Assembly: GCA_020226215.1 (NCBI GenBank)
Contig: CM035236.1
Span: 63,204,268 to 63,268,267 of the forward strand
Origin: Sindora glabra
Lineage: Eukaryota; Streptophyta; Magnoliopsida; Fabales; Fabaceae
Reading direction: 5' to 3'
DNA length: 64,000 nucleotides
Each line of letters opens with the position of its first letter. Positions within the stretch are counted from its first letter, which is position 1. The notes beneath the pieces are model-generated. The model searched no databases. It was not told where the DNA came from and was given only the letters and a program-made list of their open reading frames with translations. Below, in pieces: positions 47,581-59,507 of this stretch. A program made the position numbers and the translations under genes.

Positions 47581-49111
47581 GATTGTTTGAGATGGCCATC
47601 TAGATATTGTGATAAGTCCTTAAATGGACTTGATGATTGTTGTGAATTGCTGTGTGTGTGATGCGTATTTCCTATAATAGTATGATATTGAATATGTTGA
47701 TGAATGATTATTGGATTTCGAAACGTATGTCTTAATTGCTTAAGGATCTGGAGTGGTTTGAAATGTTTTTATAGCACTAGTTAGCTACTGAGAAACTTTG
47801 TTTCTCATGTTTTCTGTATTGTGACTAACCATTTTCCAGGTGATGCTTCCAAGGGCTCTCATGATAAAGGGCAATAGTATTTGACGTTGTAAATACTTGT
47901 ATAGTTGATGACATTGTATATGATGGATGTACAATTTGTAAAGTTGAACTTGTGAGTAATTATATGACTTTTGATCATATGTTTGAGATAAGCATATTTG
48001 AGATATTCCGAGTAATTTGGAGCAAATGGCATTTTAGTATGCGCTAATTATCTATTAAATGAGGAATAAGGCGTTATTAAGTAAGGGAGTTACAAAAGTC
48101 AAGATTGGTGGCTTGACAAGTTGTAATCTTTGCACCCATTCAATTATAAATACAAAGGAGCTGAAGGCATAGGGATAGCAAATTTTAGGGGGGAAGTAGA
48201 GAGCATCCAGAGTTTAGTTTCAAACATGTTTAGTTTCTTTTGCATGCCTCTTTAATATAAGACTAGGTAGTCCTCATATATAGATAGTTTAGGTTGTCAC
48301 CTAAATGGATGGCTAGATTTTCCATTTCATGCATTTGTAGTTATATCTTTATGCTTTGATTATGGATAAATAAGTTTCATGTTGTGTTTATGATGTTTTC
48401 ATTTTATTTTTAGTTTGTTTTTAATTTCATTATGAACTAAAACTCCATTTTCCTAGGGTGATGATGTAGCTCAATAATAATGGATTGAATTCTAGTCTAC
48501 TGAATCTAATTTTAGTTTTTTTCTCCATGGTTAAGTTTTAATTATTGTTCTTAATACTTTCAATTGATTAATCACCTTTTGAATGATTTTAATGTGCATG
48601 TTAAGACTAGAAGGAGATGTATATATGTGGATCCTATAATTAAAACTATAAACTACATATGAAATATGAATATATTCATATGGCTTGTGTAATCTTAGTG
48701 AGTTCCATAAATTATAATGCATTATTAGTTGTTTTAATTCACATAGGAATATAGTTAATTAGCAATTAATGATAGAATTATTTAAGCTTGAAAAATGCTA
48801 GTAATTAATTTAGGAAAACTTGATTATCAATTAGGAAGATTAAAATTGAATTAAAATAGATAGATGATTCAATTTGAATTTATTAAGTGAAGTATGATCT
48901 CTAGGGTTTTATTCATATGATTTTTGCTCTAGTTGCACATATTCATTTTAAATATTTAGCATAAATTTTTATTTAGTTACTTCAATCTTTGACTAATTGA
49001 ATTGCTAAATAGTGTTGGGATTATTAATTTTGGTACTAAGTGAAATAATTCTTATGAGAACGATACTTTACTTATCATTTTATTACTTATTTATAATAAT
49101 GTACACTTACA

Positions 49112-50213
49112 TTAATAGACAAACCATTTCACACATAACATAATACTATCCTTCTCTTACTTTCTACAACTTCAAACACCTCATCTTTTGATTTTTTTCG
49201 ACTTCAGAACTTCTTGTGTTTTGCTTTGAAACACATTTTTTTCTTTTGTTGTTTTGAATCTTTTGAACATTTTTTTTCCTCTTTTGGATAACTTTTGAGT
49301 CATCTTTAATCCTTTCTTTTATCTTTCACTTCTTTTGTTTCTTTTGTTAATACTTTATTCAACACATTTGTTCTTCTTTTTATATTTGTCTTTTCATATA
49401 ACAACTATTGTTCTTAACTATCACTTCTTTTTGCTTTTTAAACTAATTTAACACGCATTTTTTTCTTCTTTCAAGACTGATTTAATACTATCTTTTGTGT
49501 TTTTTATTTTTTCGGTTATCACTAAAAAATTATAAGTCCAAGCAACATAATTAAGTAGTAATAGAATACCTATGCCAACTCAAACTAGCAATGTACAAGT
49601 TTAAGGTAGAACCAAAAGGAATAAAATGAAATAGAATTGATCCAAAACCAATGGAATGAAATGGATAGCAAATGATGCCTAAATTGACATAAATAGACCA
49701 CATGCAATAAAGATAAATGATAAGAAGGAACAATTTAAAGACAAAGATGATGTGACTTAAAAATAAAATGCAAAAATTAAACTAATTTAAACCAAAACAA
49801 ACATGAAATTAACTCAATTAACTTAATAGCAAGACATGATTACAACACAAATAGACACAAAAACAAGATTAAATTTGACTTGATGTAATAACAAAATAGA
49901 AAAAAAATAGTTGACAAGATGCAATTAGGCATATCAAGCACATCAACTGACCAAAAAAGATATGACTATAGCAAAACAAATTGGAGACGAATTGTAATGG
50001 ATTGAAGAGACAAATGCACCAACTATTAAAAAACAAATGTGTCTTAATTTGGCATACTATCAAATAGATAGCAAATAGATTGACTAAGATAAAAACATCG
50101 AGATTAGAAGTTTTGAATTATGAATATTTAAATAAAGTAATTTAGACAATAGAAATTTAAAATGCAATTAAAACAAGAAATAAGAATTAAGACAAAAATG
50201 GACAAAACACTAA
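49112..50213 (-). other. F2 leader, right of B3, non-coding
   Basis: AT-rich sequence between B3 and the MITE. T-rich stretches at 49200-49510. No coding domain recognised. Confidence 0.45.
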
Positions 50214-50439
50214 GGCTTTGTTTAGTTAGGAGAAAGAAAATAGAAATTTTTTAAATTTATTCTTTTCTTTTGTTTGAATAAAAAAAAGAGAGAATAAAGA
50301 AAATTTTAAGGTAAAATGTGTGGTTGTAATTTTTTTAATCATTTCAAATTTTAAAATTTTTTCTCCTTTATTTTCTCTTCCATTTAAATTTAAAGAATTC
50401 TCTTCTTCCCCCCTATTTTCCCTCTAACTAAATAAAGGG
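50214..50439. mobile_element. Tourist-like MITE (226 bp)
   Basis: The left end reads GGCTTTGTTTAGTTAG and the right end, inverted, CCCTTTATTTAGTTAG: 13 of 16 positions match. TAA flanks both sides (50211-50213 and 50440-50442). Small size, AT-rich body, TAA/TTA target duplication and a GGCxTTGTTTxGTT-type end fit PIF/Harbinger-derived Tourist MITEs. The stem continues imperfectly inward. It is inserted in the F2 leader. Confidence 0.75.
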
Positions 50440-50736
50440 TAAGTAATGTAAATGTAATTTAAGATATAACATAGAATAAAATGGAATTAAAGTAAATGAA
50501 TAGCAATTTGAACAAATGGCACAAATGCAAATAATGACTGACAAAGCAAGCATAAACACAATATAATAAAAAAATTGAAAATGGCTAAAGCATACATGAA
50601 CAATAACAAATTAAGTAATTTAATACAAGTAGAAAAAAAACTTTAGGATGAAACCCTCAAATTTCAACAACAAAATTGGATAAATTAGTAATTGAAAATT
50701 AAATTAGAGAAAATAAACTTAAAAATTAGAAACCAA
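50440..50736 (-). other. F2 leader next to the primer site
   Basis: A-rich, non-coding sequence between the MITE and the primer binding site. Confidence 0.45.
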
Positions 50737-50750
50737 AGCTCCAAATACCA
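50737..50750 (-). other. Primer binding site of F2 (tRNA-Met type, decayed)
   Basis: The minus strand reads TGGTATTTGGAGCT, two changes from TGGTATCAGAGCT with one inserted base, two bases from the 5' LTR end. Same class as the E primer site. Confidence 0.7.
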
Positions 50751-50752
50751 AA

Positions 50753-51402
50753 TGATGTAAATTTACGATGAATTATCCCAAAATTAAAAAAATTAATAAA
50801 AAATGAAGAATATTCATACCACACTTTGAAAGAGGTAGAAAAGTAGTGATAAGTGATGAAAAATCATGCTAAAAAGGATGAAATCCTTTGATAAGTGATG
50901 GTAAATGCTACAAAATTTGAATTCCTTGGGTAAGTCTTCAAGTTCATTCAATAACCAATGAGAGAATCACACTCTCACAAGAAAAGGCAACAACCATTAA
51001 TTGAAAATGTCAAGTCTTCATTGTCTTCATAAGGAACAAACTTATTTATATAACTTTTTAAAAGCTTAATTGAAAATAAGATCAAATGATACAAACAGGC
51101 TTAATACTGACCCATTAACCTAAACCTAATAAAAGGCTTTCAAATAATAATGTAAATAAGTCAAAGTAAAATAGTAAATTTTTTTAAAACAAAATAAGCT
51201 AAAATGCACTGAGCGTAAATTAAAGCTCAAAATATTTTAAAATGATGAAATACATAAAATAACACAATTATGGTCCAAAATATAGCCAAATGGCCAAATT
51301 AGCCTAAATTAGTATGCATAAGCTCCAAGTTTTGCTCCTTGAAATTTATTTTTGATCTTCCTAATCTTACTCTTTAAGATTGTCACCTCTAGATGCATAT
51401 TA
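50753..51402 (-). repeat. F2 5' LTR (650 bp)
   Basis: Aligns with 40783-41393; plus-strand start TGATGTAAATTTACG, end GCATATTA where the left LTR has TTCACATCA. The two LTRs show many differences and small indels, so F2 is also old. Confidence 0.87.
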
Positions 51403-52630
51403 CTTCTTATGGAAGGTATAAACTTGAGTTCCATTTTCGCATGGGTATAGACCATATTAGTATATAGCTAATAGTTAATGCATGAGTAGTGAAATTTAAA
51501 TCAAGGACTCTTGATCCATTTCCAAATTTCTTCAATGCACATTCAGATCATGTAGCTTTTAAGACCCCAATTCCAACATTTGCCTACTATATTAATGAAT
51601 TTTTTTTCGATGTGCACTAATTTCTTGAAAGCCATGTAATAGATTCCACAGTCACTAAGATACTTGCAATCCTACCAACACTAGCAACAAATATACCACT
51701 ACCTGAAAACTTTTCCTCTTAGAACTTTGACATTATTGACAATTGGTCCAATCGATAATTATCATTCTTTAAAATATTTGATTTTCTATATCATTTGCAT
51801 AATTATTTGAAATTCTGCCAACTATGTGACTCCATGTCCAAGTAACTTTATGTTTGATTAATTTATGAGTATGATTATATATATATATATTACTTTTGAT
51901 ATTATTGTGATTATCTCATAGTTTTACAAAGAAAAATGAAATGATGATGAATTTTATCTGCATTAAAGGTAAATTTATAATTCTAAGTTGAAAGTAATTA
52001 ATTAAGTAATACATGGACGTGTATTTATAAAAAAAATTGTCAAATGATTTTCAAGAAATATTTGAACAAATATATTAAGATTAGAACATAAATGTTTCTA
52101 AAAAATTAAGACCTCATCTATTTTTATTAACAATTTGCTTTATCTTAAGCCCAAGTAACCAAAATTATTTTTGTTTTCTTAAGGGGTTTTCAAACATTAT
52201 TCAAACAAGGTTTTCCAATGATCTATTTCAAGTCTATTTCCATAAAAAAAAATATTTTGCATTCCTATCAAACAAATAATTTTCTCTTGAAATAGTTTTG
52301 AAATCTATTTGTTTTAGAATTTGTTGGAAGTAAAAGCCTTCTAATAATTAAATTTTTTTTCAAATTACTTTAGTAGAAGTTCTCATTTTCTGATGTCATT
52401 ATGTATCAACTATTTCCAAAGCAAAAAATAAAACTTCTTCTATTGATTTGGATTTTGACTCCCAAAAACCAAAAAAGAAAAATTAGTGGATTTTTTTCAA
52501 TCTTGTATTTTTGCATCCTACAATCTTTTAGAAAACAGTTAGTTTTAAAAATTGATTTGATTTTGGAAAAGCTTGAAAAGATTTCAAATTGTTAAACACT
52601 CCTACTTAATTCCAACTCATTTGAAAATAA

Positions 52631-54789
52631 TTTTAACACAAAAAAACCAACTTGAAAACATTTTTTGAGCCACAAACAATTGAAAAACACCATGTACATT
52701 TTGTCCCTAACTTCATATATTAAAACTTCGATAAAGTTTTCAAAATCTTCAAAATTCGTCTACAGTTTCTTCAAACAAATTCTTCCAAACTTTCACATAC
52801 TAACACAAATGAACCTTTCATATTTAAATGAATTTCAAAATACTTTACTATTATCAAAACTAAAGCATACATAAATGGAGCTAAATTAACAAGTCTACGA
52901 GGGGTATTGATGAGAGACCCTCACAAATGTTTAAGAAGTTATGTAATAACAGTGATGAAAATGTTGTGAAGTTGTAATTGACACTCATACTTACATGAGC
53001 TTCAAATCTTACCGTTAATTAGTAATCTTTTTGTATTCATATTTTTTATAATGTTTTTCTAATTAAATTGTTTGTCTGTTATTATTTTATCTTTTAATTC
53101 TTTGGTACTTAATTGGATAATAGATTTTCTTTTTTAAAATCTAAAGATACTAAACATGCAGAGAAATGACGTTTTACTTCTACATCTCCCTCATCTTTGT
53201 AACCTTTTTTTTTCTTCTCGTTAAAAAAAAAGTAACAAACATACACGGTTTTTAACTTTTTCGTAAGATTCATAATTATTAATAATTTAATAATAATATG
53301 AGAATATATAAGTAAATGATAGTATAAAATTCTTGATAAGTGAGTGGAGAACTAAAAATCTACCCCACATAAACCCTAATTTTAAACTTCCCTCCCCATT
53401 TGGTTTCAACTCCTTCCACCTAATTAGTAATTACCACCCCTGAACCAGCCTCGCCCACCTCTATGGTCAATAATTTAAAGACCCCACTTGCTATGCTCGT
53501 ATTGTTCTTATCACAATAATACCATAATGCATGACCTACCACGCTCACAATGAGTTTGACATTCTTCGGGCTAGCATCCTGTTTGTCCACAAAAAAAGTC
53601 AATTTATATGAAAACAATATGAGCTTACAAACGTGCGGAAGAGATAGGTGAATAAATTGTAATCATTAAATTTTATATTAATAAATAAAAATAGATAACA
53701 GTGATAATTTTACTTTCAAAATTAAAAGTAATGTAAGAATAAAATAAATAAATTATAATTATTAAATTTTATATTAATGAATTAAAAAAGATAGCAATAA
53801 TAATTTTATTTTTAAAATTAAAAAGTACTTGTAAAATAGTTTTTAAATTATATAAAATTAAAATTTTACCTTTGAATAATAACCCACACATATAATTTTA
53901 TCTCTTATATTGTGTTACAAATAAGATGAATAAATTGTTATCATTATATTATGATTAAAATATAATTAAAGATTATATAATTAATTAAAAATAAAAAATT
54001 ACGCAATTTTATAATTTAATCTTAGCTATTAAAGGCAATAACTCATAACAAATTCAAATATCTCACTCTTATACTAGATTGATGTTGGCATTTAAATTCT
54101 CATATATGTATATATTATGTTCTTTCTCGTTCTTCTCCCACCATTCCCTTAATTCAAGGTCACCTAAAACATGAAACTTCCATACCAAAAATGCTTGAAA
54201 AGGACCCTTAAATCAGGCACCATTTGTATCTCGCGAACTTTCCATCCCAAATCTAAGGGTTTATTGATTTTTCAATGTTTAAATTATGGATAAGCAAATG
54301 ACACATATTCTAGCTCGGTTGATTTGCGAAAGAGGACAAATTTCGTGACCCTATACTTTGTCCGTTTGTTTTGACGAAGTGCAAGCGAGAGCGTGCGGAC
54401 AGAATTACTTGGGACAAATGGCTTTAATTATTGAAGAGTAAAGAAGACGTCAGGGTTACATAAGCTTTGTATGATATTGGTGGAAAGATTCAAACACATG
54501 ATGTATTTTGTTTATTTAATTATTCTTTGATGATTTAAAGAGGCTAAAATCGCAGACAAAAGGGAGAATTGATGCTAGATGAACCAAGGAAATTGTATGT
54601 GCATCAACAAAAAATAATTGATGAATTTCAAAAGGATAAAAATAAAAAATATTAAATTTTTACGCCATTACGTCTCGTTGATAAAAAGACTTGAAATTGG
54701 TACGTAACAAAAAAAATAAAAATTTTAAAACATGAATATTTATATTTAGTAATTTTTTTCCTAGAACCATGCCCCAAGGGCACATTACT
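52631..54789. other. Apparently low-copy intergenic region
   Basis: No similarity to other parts of the window was noticed. 53340-53640 and 54130-54440 are less AT-rich and more complex than their neighbours. An open stretch of 65 codons on the minus strand (53420-53617) has no family I recognise. The region could hold a gene relic, a promoter or an unknown element; nothing decides this. Confidence 0.4.
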
Positions 54790-54829
54790 TATTATATATT
54801 ATAAAAGACAAATCAATCGACAAAAATCT

Positions 54830-55320
54830 AAATGTCTTGAGATACATATGGTTTCAAAATAGCAAGAAGCTGAGACATTTGACCAATGTCATTTTTGATA
54901 GAGTGGCTGACCCATTTAACAAATTTATGAGCCACCATATTATAGACACAAGGGCATCACATAAAATTTAGATTTTGAGTAATTGAAAGAAGATTCATAA
55001 TAATTTAAAAGGTGGGTTTAACCTTTCATGGGCATTCAATATTCCCTTTGAGAGCTTCAATTGCTACCTTGCAATCACTTTCTATTTGAACTATAAATTC
55101 TTGAAATTTGAAATCAACAAGTATTGCCTTGTGAATTGATAGAAATTCAATTAAGAGAGCAAACAAACATTCAAAATTATCATACCAAATTCCAAGTACC
55201 CCACCTTCTGAATTTCGAGCAACTGTACCTATAGAAGTGTGATTATAGTTCCAAGAAGCATTGAAATTAAATTTAATGGTGTTTACGGTGGGGGTTTCCA
55301 AGTAGGAATTGGTTTAAAAC
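54830..55320 (-). pseudogene. LINE RNase H domain (RVT_3 type), decayed
   Basis: The minus-strand reading gives IKFNFNASWNYNHTSIGTVA, NSEGGVLG, then HKAILVDFKFQEFIVQIESD (55026-55280) and, after a stop region, NMVAHKFVKW (about 54900-54930). These match the plant LINE RNase H (VKxNVDGAxN...GIGxVxRDxxGxVL...VExDxxxxIxxL...NxVAHxLA). The first catalytic aspartate (NxDG) reads N; the ESD aspartate is kept. It is terminal in the element. Stand-alone plant RNase H-like genes look similar, but the continuity with zf-RVT upstream favours a LINE. Confidence 0.8.
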
Positions 55321-55579
55321 GTTTTGGTGGATGGGCTTGGGCCATGGAGCTTATGTAACATGTACTCAGAGCACCCAAAATACTTGAGTTTGGATTGGTT
55401 GTGGGTCTGAATTGATCCAAAAGGGTGCCATTCTTTGCTACAATCCTTGCAGCTTCACACTTTAGTGTTTGAATCCATTTCCTCTCCTCGACAAATTCCC
55501 TTTCAATTGAAACCAATAACAAATCAACATCAACTAGGTTACTGCTATATACCACAGAGTTTTGTGCTTCCCAAATCCG

Positions 55580-56098
55580 TCACATTGTTGTTGCAACAAG
55601 AACCATTGTGTCTAGATGGAGAATAAAGTTACAATATGTCCCTAATTTTACAAAACCCTTAAACATAGAATCGAAGAAATTAGCCATAGATTTCGAATGT
55701 AACTCCTTAATTTGCATGTCCCACAATTGGAATCGAATGAAGCGTGTAACAGAGCAATATTCCAAATGGTGAATTTTTATTTTAGGTGAATTAGAGTATA
55801 AACGATATAGGATGTTACTAGAGCTAACAAACATTGATACTTGAGTAAGAAGGAATAAGATGCCACTGATGAATCTCCATAGTAGAATTTTATAGCAATT
55901 TTGTAACTGTGAATTCCAATGGAAAGACCACACTTTTGTAGGATTTTGAATGATAAGATATTGGATAATAGATTGGTAAGATGATTTGACTGTGAAATGC
56001 CCCATAGTATTTAAGCCCCATATTAATTGATTGTTACTTGAAGGCCTAGGTTGAATTTTAATTATCTTTAGTATGTCATTAAATTGGAATGATTGCAT
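55580..56098 (-). pseudogene. LINE zf-RVT (zinc-binding in reverse transcriptase) segment
   Basis: An open stretch of 172 codons. Near residues 27-100 it reads LIWGLNTMGHFTVKSSYQSI, then TKVWSFHWNSQLQNCYKILL, then WRFISGILFLLTQVSM. This follows the zf-RVT plan: W.....G.FTVKSAY, then WK.IW....PKI..FLWR, then LPT...L. Several zinc ligands are lost. The frame breaks before the RNase H domain. It belongs to ORF2 of the LINE and is not a host gene. Confidence 0.8.
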
Positions 56099-56699
56099 AA
56101 TTAAGCTTTCATTCCATACCTCTTACCTTTCTATAACTCATGAACTAAAGGTTCATTAATCAGATTAAATGCTGAAATTAATTAGGGTTTAAAACCATTA
56201 CAGTCAAGAACCCAGGGGTTGTTGAATGCTCTATCTTGTCTCCCATTACCAATAATATAGCATTTGCCCTTATTAATCAAGTTTTTCCTTCTAAAATTCC
56301 TTGCCACACCTATGAGCCGTTGATATTTGGTTCTAAAAACTAGCCACAACTTTTAACATATTTATGTTGAAAACATTGGACCTAGTATTTCTCTAGTTCC
56401 GTCACTAGTTTCCAAGCTAACTTGGCCAGTAATGTAGCATTCAAATGCTGAAATAACTTAAATTCAAGTCTCACATGTCTCTTAGGCCAGCATAGTTTAT
56501 TCCAACCTTTAAAGAAAAAATAATGTCATTTTTCCAAAGCTATTCCCCACCAAAATCTATGGTAAATGGAATCTAATTTATCATAAATTATGTTAGATAC
56601 CTTAAGTGTAGACATTGTAAAAATGGGTAGTTATTAGAGAATTGTTTGTATCATAAAAGATCTACCTACTCATGATAGTGCATTCTTTCTCCTATCATT

Positions 56700-57977
56700 A
56701 AGTCTAACTTGAGCTTGATTGAGTAGATATTGGAAATCCTAATTTTTTAATCTTGAAAAAAATAAAAAGATACCCAAGTAACAACTAGACTTCTCTATTT
56801 CTCTCATTCCCATAAACCTAATTAGGCCTAGCTTCCTTTTCGAATACAAGTTTTCTAAAAAGAATAATTGACTTTAATTTATTAATTTCTTGGCTAGACC
56901 AAGATTTGTAGTATTCTAGAATTAAGCAAAGAGACATAGCTTCTAGTAAACTAGCTCTTAAAAAGATAATAATATCATCTACAAACATTAGGTGGATAGT
57001 TGTTGGTCCTTATCTTAATAACAAAATACTATGAATTTTTTGCCCTACTTCTGCTTAAAGGATTAATCTAGAAAGAACTTCCAATACTAAGATGAATAGG
57101 TAAAGGGATAGGGGGTCAACTTGCCTTAAATCTTTAGAGGGAAGGAATTATTTAGTGGGACTGCCATTTAATAGAATTTAGAAGGAAACTATAGATATGC
57201 ATTGATGAATCCATTGTATGAATGTAGGATGAAAACTTAATGATGATAGAATTTGAATTGTAAAAGACCATTCCACATGATCATATGCCTTTGCTATATC
57301 AAGCTTGATTCCTATCCAACCTTGTTTACCCTTTTCCTTCGAGAAAGTGTAAATGACCTCTTGAGCTAACATAACATTCTCTATTATCCAATAGCCAAGA
57401 ATAAAAGATGATTGCACTAGAGCTATGATTTTACCTAGGTATTTTTTAAGTCTATTGGCCAAGATTTTTGAAATGCACTTGTATATGAGATTACATAAAC
57501 TTATAGGCCAAAATTCATTAAAATTGCAAGCTCCTCTTTTCTTTTGGATCAGAACTATAAAAGTTTTATTCAATTCTTGATGCATTTGGCTGGAGATGAA
57601 AAACTATTGTACTAATTGGGTTGCCTAGCCTCCAACTATATCTGAACATTTTTTTATTAAAAAAGAGCCATCATCCTATCTAGTCTAGGTGCCTTAAGGT
57701 CAAGCATATTCATAAGAGTGGAAAATATTTCTTCCTTGGGTGGAATAATGCATAAGAACTGATTTTCCTCTTCTATAATTTGTGGATGCAGAAGATCATC
57801 TAGGATAGTAAGGGAAGTTACTTTAGTTATTTGGAAGAGTTCTTTGTAACCCGATATGAAGTAATTTGTAATTTGGGATCATTCTTGAACCTAAGTTCCA
57901 TCCATAAGTGGTTGCACCAATAAAGTTATTTTGCTTTTGGATAATAGTAGATAAGTGATAAAATTTGGATTTAGAAT
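56700..57977 (-). pseudogene. LINE reverse transcriptase, decayed
   Basis: From the upstream end: LDLKAPRLDRMMALFL (about 57660-57700), then LNKTFIVLIQKKRGACNFNE, then FWPISLCNLIYKCISKILAN, then IKLDIAKAYDHVEW (57178-57585). The YADD box reads FVDD (56974-56985) within HLMFVDDIIIFLRAS. The order matches L1-type RT: P-x-DG-like block, I-PK-.., RPISLCNxxYKxIxKxLAxRL, LDxxKAYDRVEW, FADD. The first aspartate of motif A and both of FVDD are kept, but stops and frameshifts lie between blocks. 57720-57977 shows only weak coding. The upstream edge is the D-family solo LTR. Confidence 0.87.
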
Positions 57978-59507
57978 TGTTGGGTTTCAAATCAACATAT
58001 ACAGTGAAAAATCAAAAATTTTAATCCGAAACTCACCAAGGATCCATACAGAAAGGCATAAATCAATGTCAGAGTTTTACCTTCTGTGTGCTTGTGTTAT
58101 TTCTGAACAAAACTTTTAAAGATCGAGATGAATCATGAATCCAATGCCGACCGGAAGGTACAGCGTCTCTATGGTATCCATACGGAGTGACAAAGACTTC
58201 TCACCCTCCATGAATCTACTAGGATACGTTTCTCTTTCAACGATTAGGATTGGTGTGTTTTCTAAGTGAATTTAGGATTTAATGGTAACTAATGTGTCGT
58301 ACAATGTGTTGCCTTCAAGTTCTTTTTTATAGAACTAAAGTAAACCACATTCCTAGTCCTACTAGGACAATGCTTCCAAAAATCCTAATCATACTTGACA
58401 ACTATCACCTTATTCTTATCATGGAGAGAGTGAGGAGAGATAAGACTTATCCTTTTAATATCAAATAATATCACATAATATATCATATATATTACATGAA
58501 AATATATTATTTTTTTAATAATATATATGCATGAAAATAAGCTCAATTAATTGAATTTTAGTCTAACTAAAGCCTAATTAATTATTGTCTCATTCCTACT
58601 CCTTTTGTGTGATAAGTTTTTACTACATTGGTAATAGTCCATTTGTAAACTATAGATAATGAGCAGCATCTAGCAATATATTACTGCTACCTAAGTAGTA
58701 AAAATATCTGTGACTTAATATTCACTTAATGTGTAAATAACACTTTACAACATAGTCCCTTTTGTAACGATATCCAAATTGAACTAGAGGCATAGAATGC
58801 GTCATCCTTGTTGACATTCAATTTATGTTTCTTGATACTGAATAGATTAACTTAAGTAAATGATCAATATCTCATATTGATCCATTTGATCATGGCCATG
58901 CATTTCTTAATCTCACTCAATCAAGGGGCCCATGGATATCATTTCTACTTTGTAATAGGAATAAAATTTCTATCTACTTCACTCACATCCCTCTGCATAA
59001 TTCATGACACACCCAATCAACGCCCTACAATACATCCCGGTCAAAGGTGATACAAGACGACATCAAAGTGTGACTCATCATGTAGGAAACTATAATGACT
59101 TTAGGTTAAAGAACTACATGCATTGTGGTCACATGAGAATAAGTAATGACATATGATAATCCATATAGTTTCCTCATTACAGGTCGTTTAGTACATTTGT
59201 TCACTAACAATGTTCTCATGTATTAACTTGATATCACATATCCATGATTCATAATCATCAGTCACTATACATGCTAATTTTGATGTATTATTACTACCCC
59301 TTTCGCAATAATACTTGATTATGGACATTTTAGGAATAGTAAAACTATTCTAGGGATAATTATTATATTAAGTTATAAATTGTGCAGAATAATAATAATA
59401 ATAATAAAAAATAAAATATAATAATTGCATTGTCAAGAAATAAAATATAATACATTGTGCATTATTACAATCATCTTCGTGATTGACTCTTAGGACACAC
59501 ACCAACA
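57978..59507 (-). mobile_element. Solo LTR, copia-like family D (1530 bp)
   Basis: Plus-strand ends are TGTTGGGTTTCAAATC (57978) and ACACCAACA (59507); in the minus sense it starts TGTTGGTGTGTGTCC. A perfect duplication, agaat, lies at 57973-57977 and 59508-59512. Its body resembles family C read in reverse (for example 'catggccatgcatttcttaa' and 'atcacatatccatgattcat' type strings), so it is a distant relative of the Angela-like LTRs. The LINE resumes on both sides. It contains an AAT trinucleotide run at 59387-59405. Confidence 0.92.

Larger units (their letters stand above)
45559..48094 (+). mobile_element. Solo LTR, family A copy 3 (2536 bp)
   Basis: It starts TGTAATGTCCCG and ends GGGAGTTACA. 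Flanks aaggt (45554-45558) and aaagt (48095-48099) form a duplication with one change. It is an inverted, close relative of A1: about 11 differences in the first 320 bases by eye. It holds the palindrome array (46764-47002) and minisatellite (about 47400-47580). It is the innermost layer of a four-level nest. Confidence 0.93.
45054..49111 (+). mobile_element. Solo LTR, family B copy 3 (about 1.52 kb net), split by A3
   Basis: It starts TGATAAGTTAAATATTTAC and ends GTACACTTACA. The 5' flank is taata (45049-45053); taata also follows one base after the end (49113-49117), so the duplication is intact but for one extra T. The start matches the minus-strand starts of B1 and B2, and the 45.18-45.45 kb segment aligns with 31.2-31.45 kb in reverse. 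The end carries a 'gagaacgatactttacttatc' block typical of some plant LTR ends. It is interrupted by A3 at 45559-48094. It sits in the F2 leader. Confidence 0.85.
40783..51402 (-). mobile_element. Element F2: Ty3/gypsy chromovirus-like element with scrambled pol
   Basis: Direct repeats 40783-41393 and 50753-51402 bound it. Plus-strand termini are TGATGTGAATC and GGTTCACATCA at the left LTR; the right LTR ends CATATTA. A polypurine tract (41394-41406) and primer site (50737-50750) show it lies on the minus strand. It interrupts the E 3' LTR: the flanks join to match about 22.22 kb in the 5' LTR. In transcriptional order it has gag (44.47-43.9 kb), protease (43.69-43.33), an RNase H tail plus integrase zinc domain (42.88-42.40), then RT (42.40-41.66). 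Most of RNase H and the integrase core are missing. Flanking 5-mers ccaat/cttct are a poor duplication. Confidence 0.82.
37046..52630 (+). repeat. Element E 3' LTR (interrupted by F2)
   Basis: It starts TGTAATTTTTGC; its left piece runs to 40782 and its right piece from 51403 to about 52630. The right piece matches 22.22-23.48 kb and then 25.06-25.31 kb of the 5' LTR. Net length is about 5.0 kb. The 3' end is fixed only to within about 15 bases because the two LTR ends have drifted. It has a private 50-bp tandem duplication at 37911-38010. Confidence 0.72.

Noticed and set aside
53420..53617. 65-codon minus-strand frame as a host gene
   Set aside because: No family match that I can recognise and no splice structure; kept only as a point of interest.
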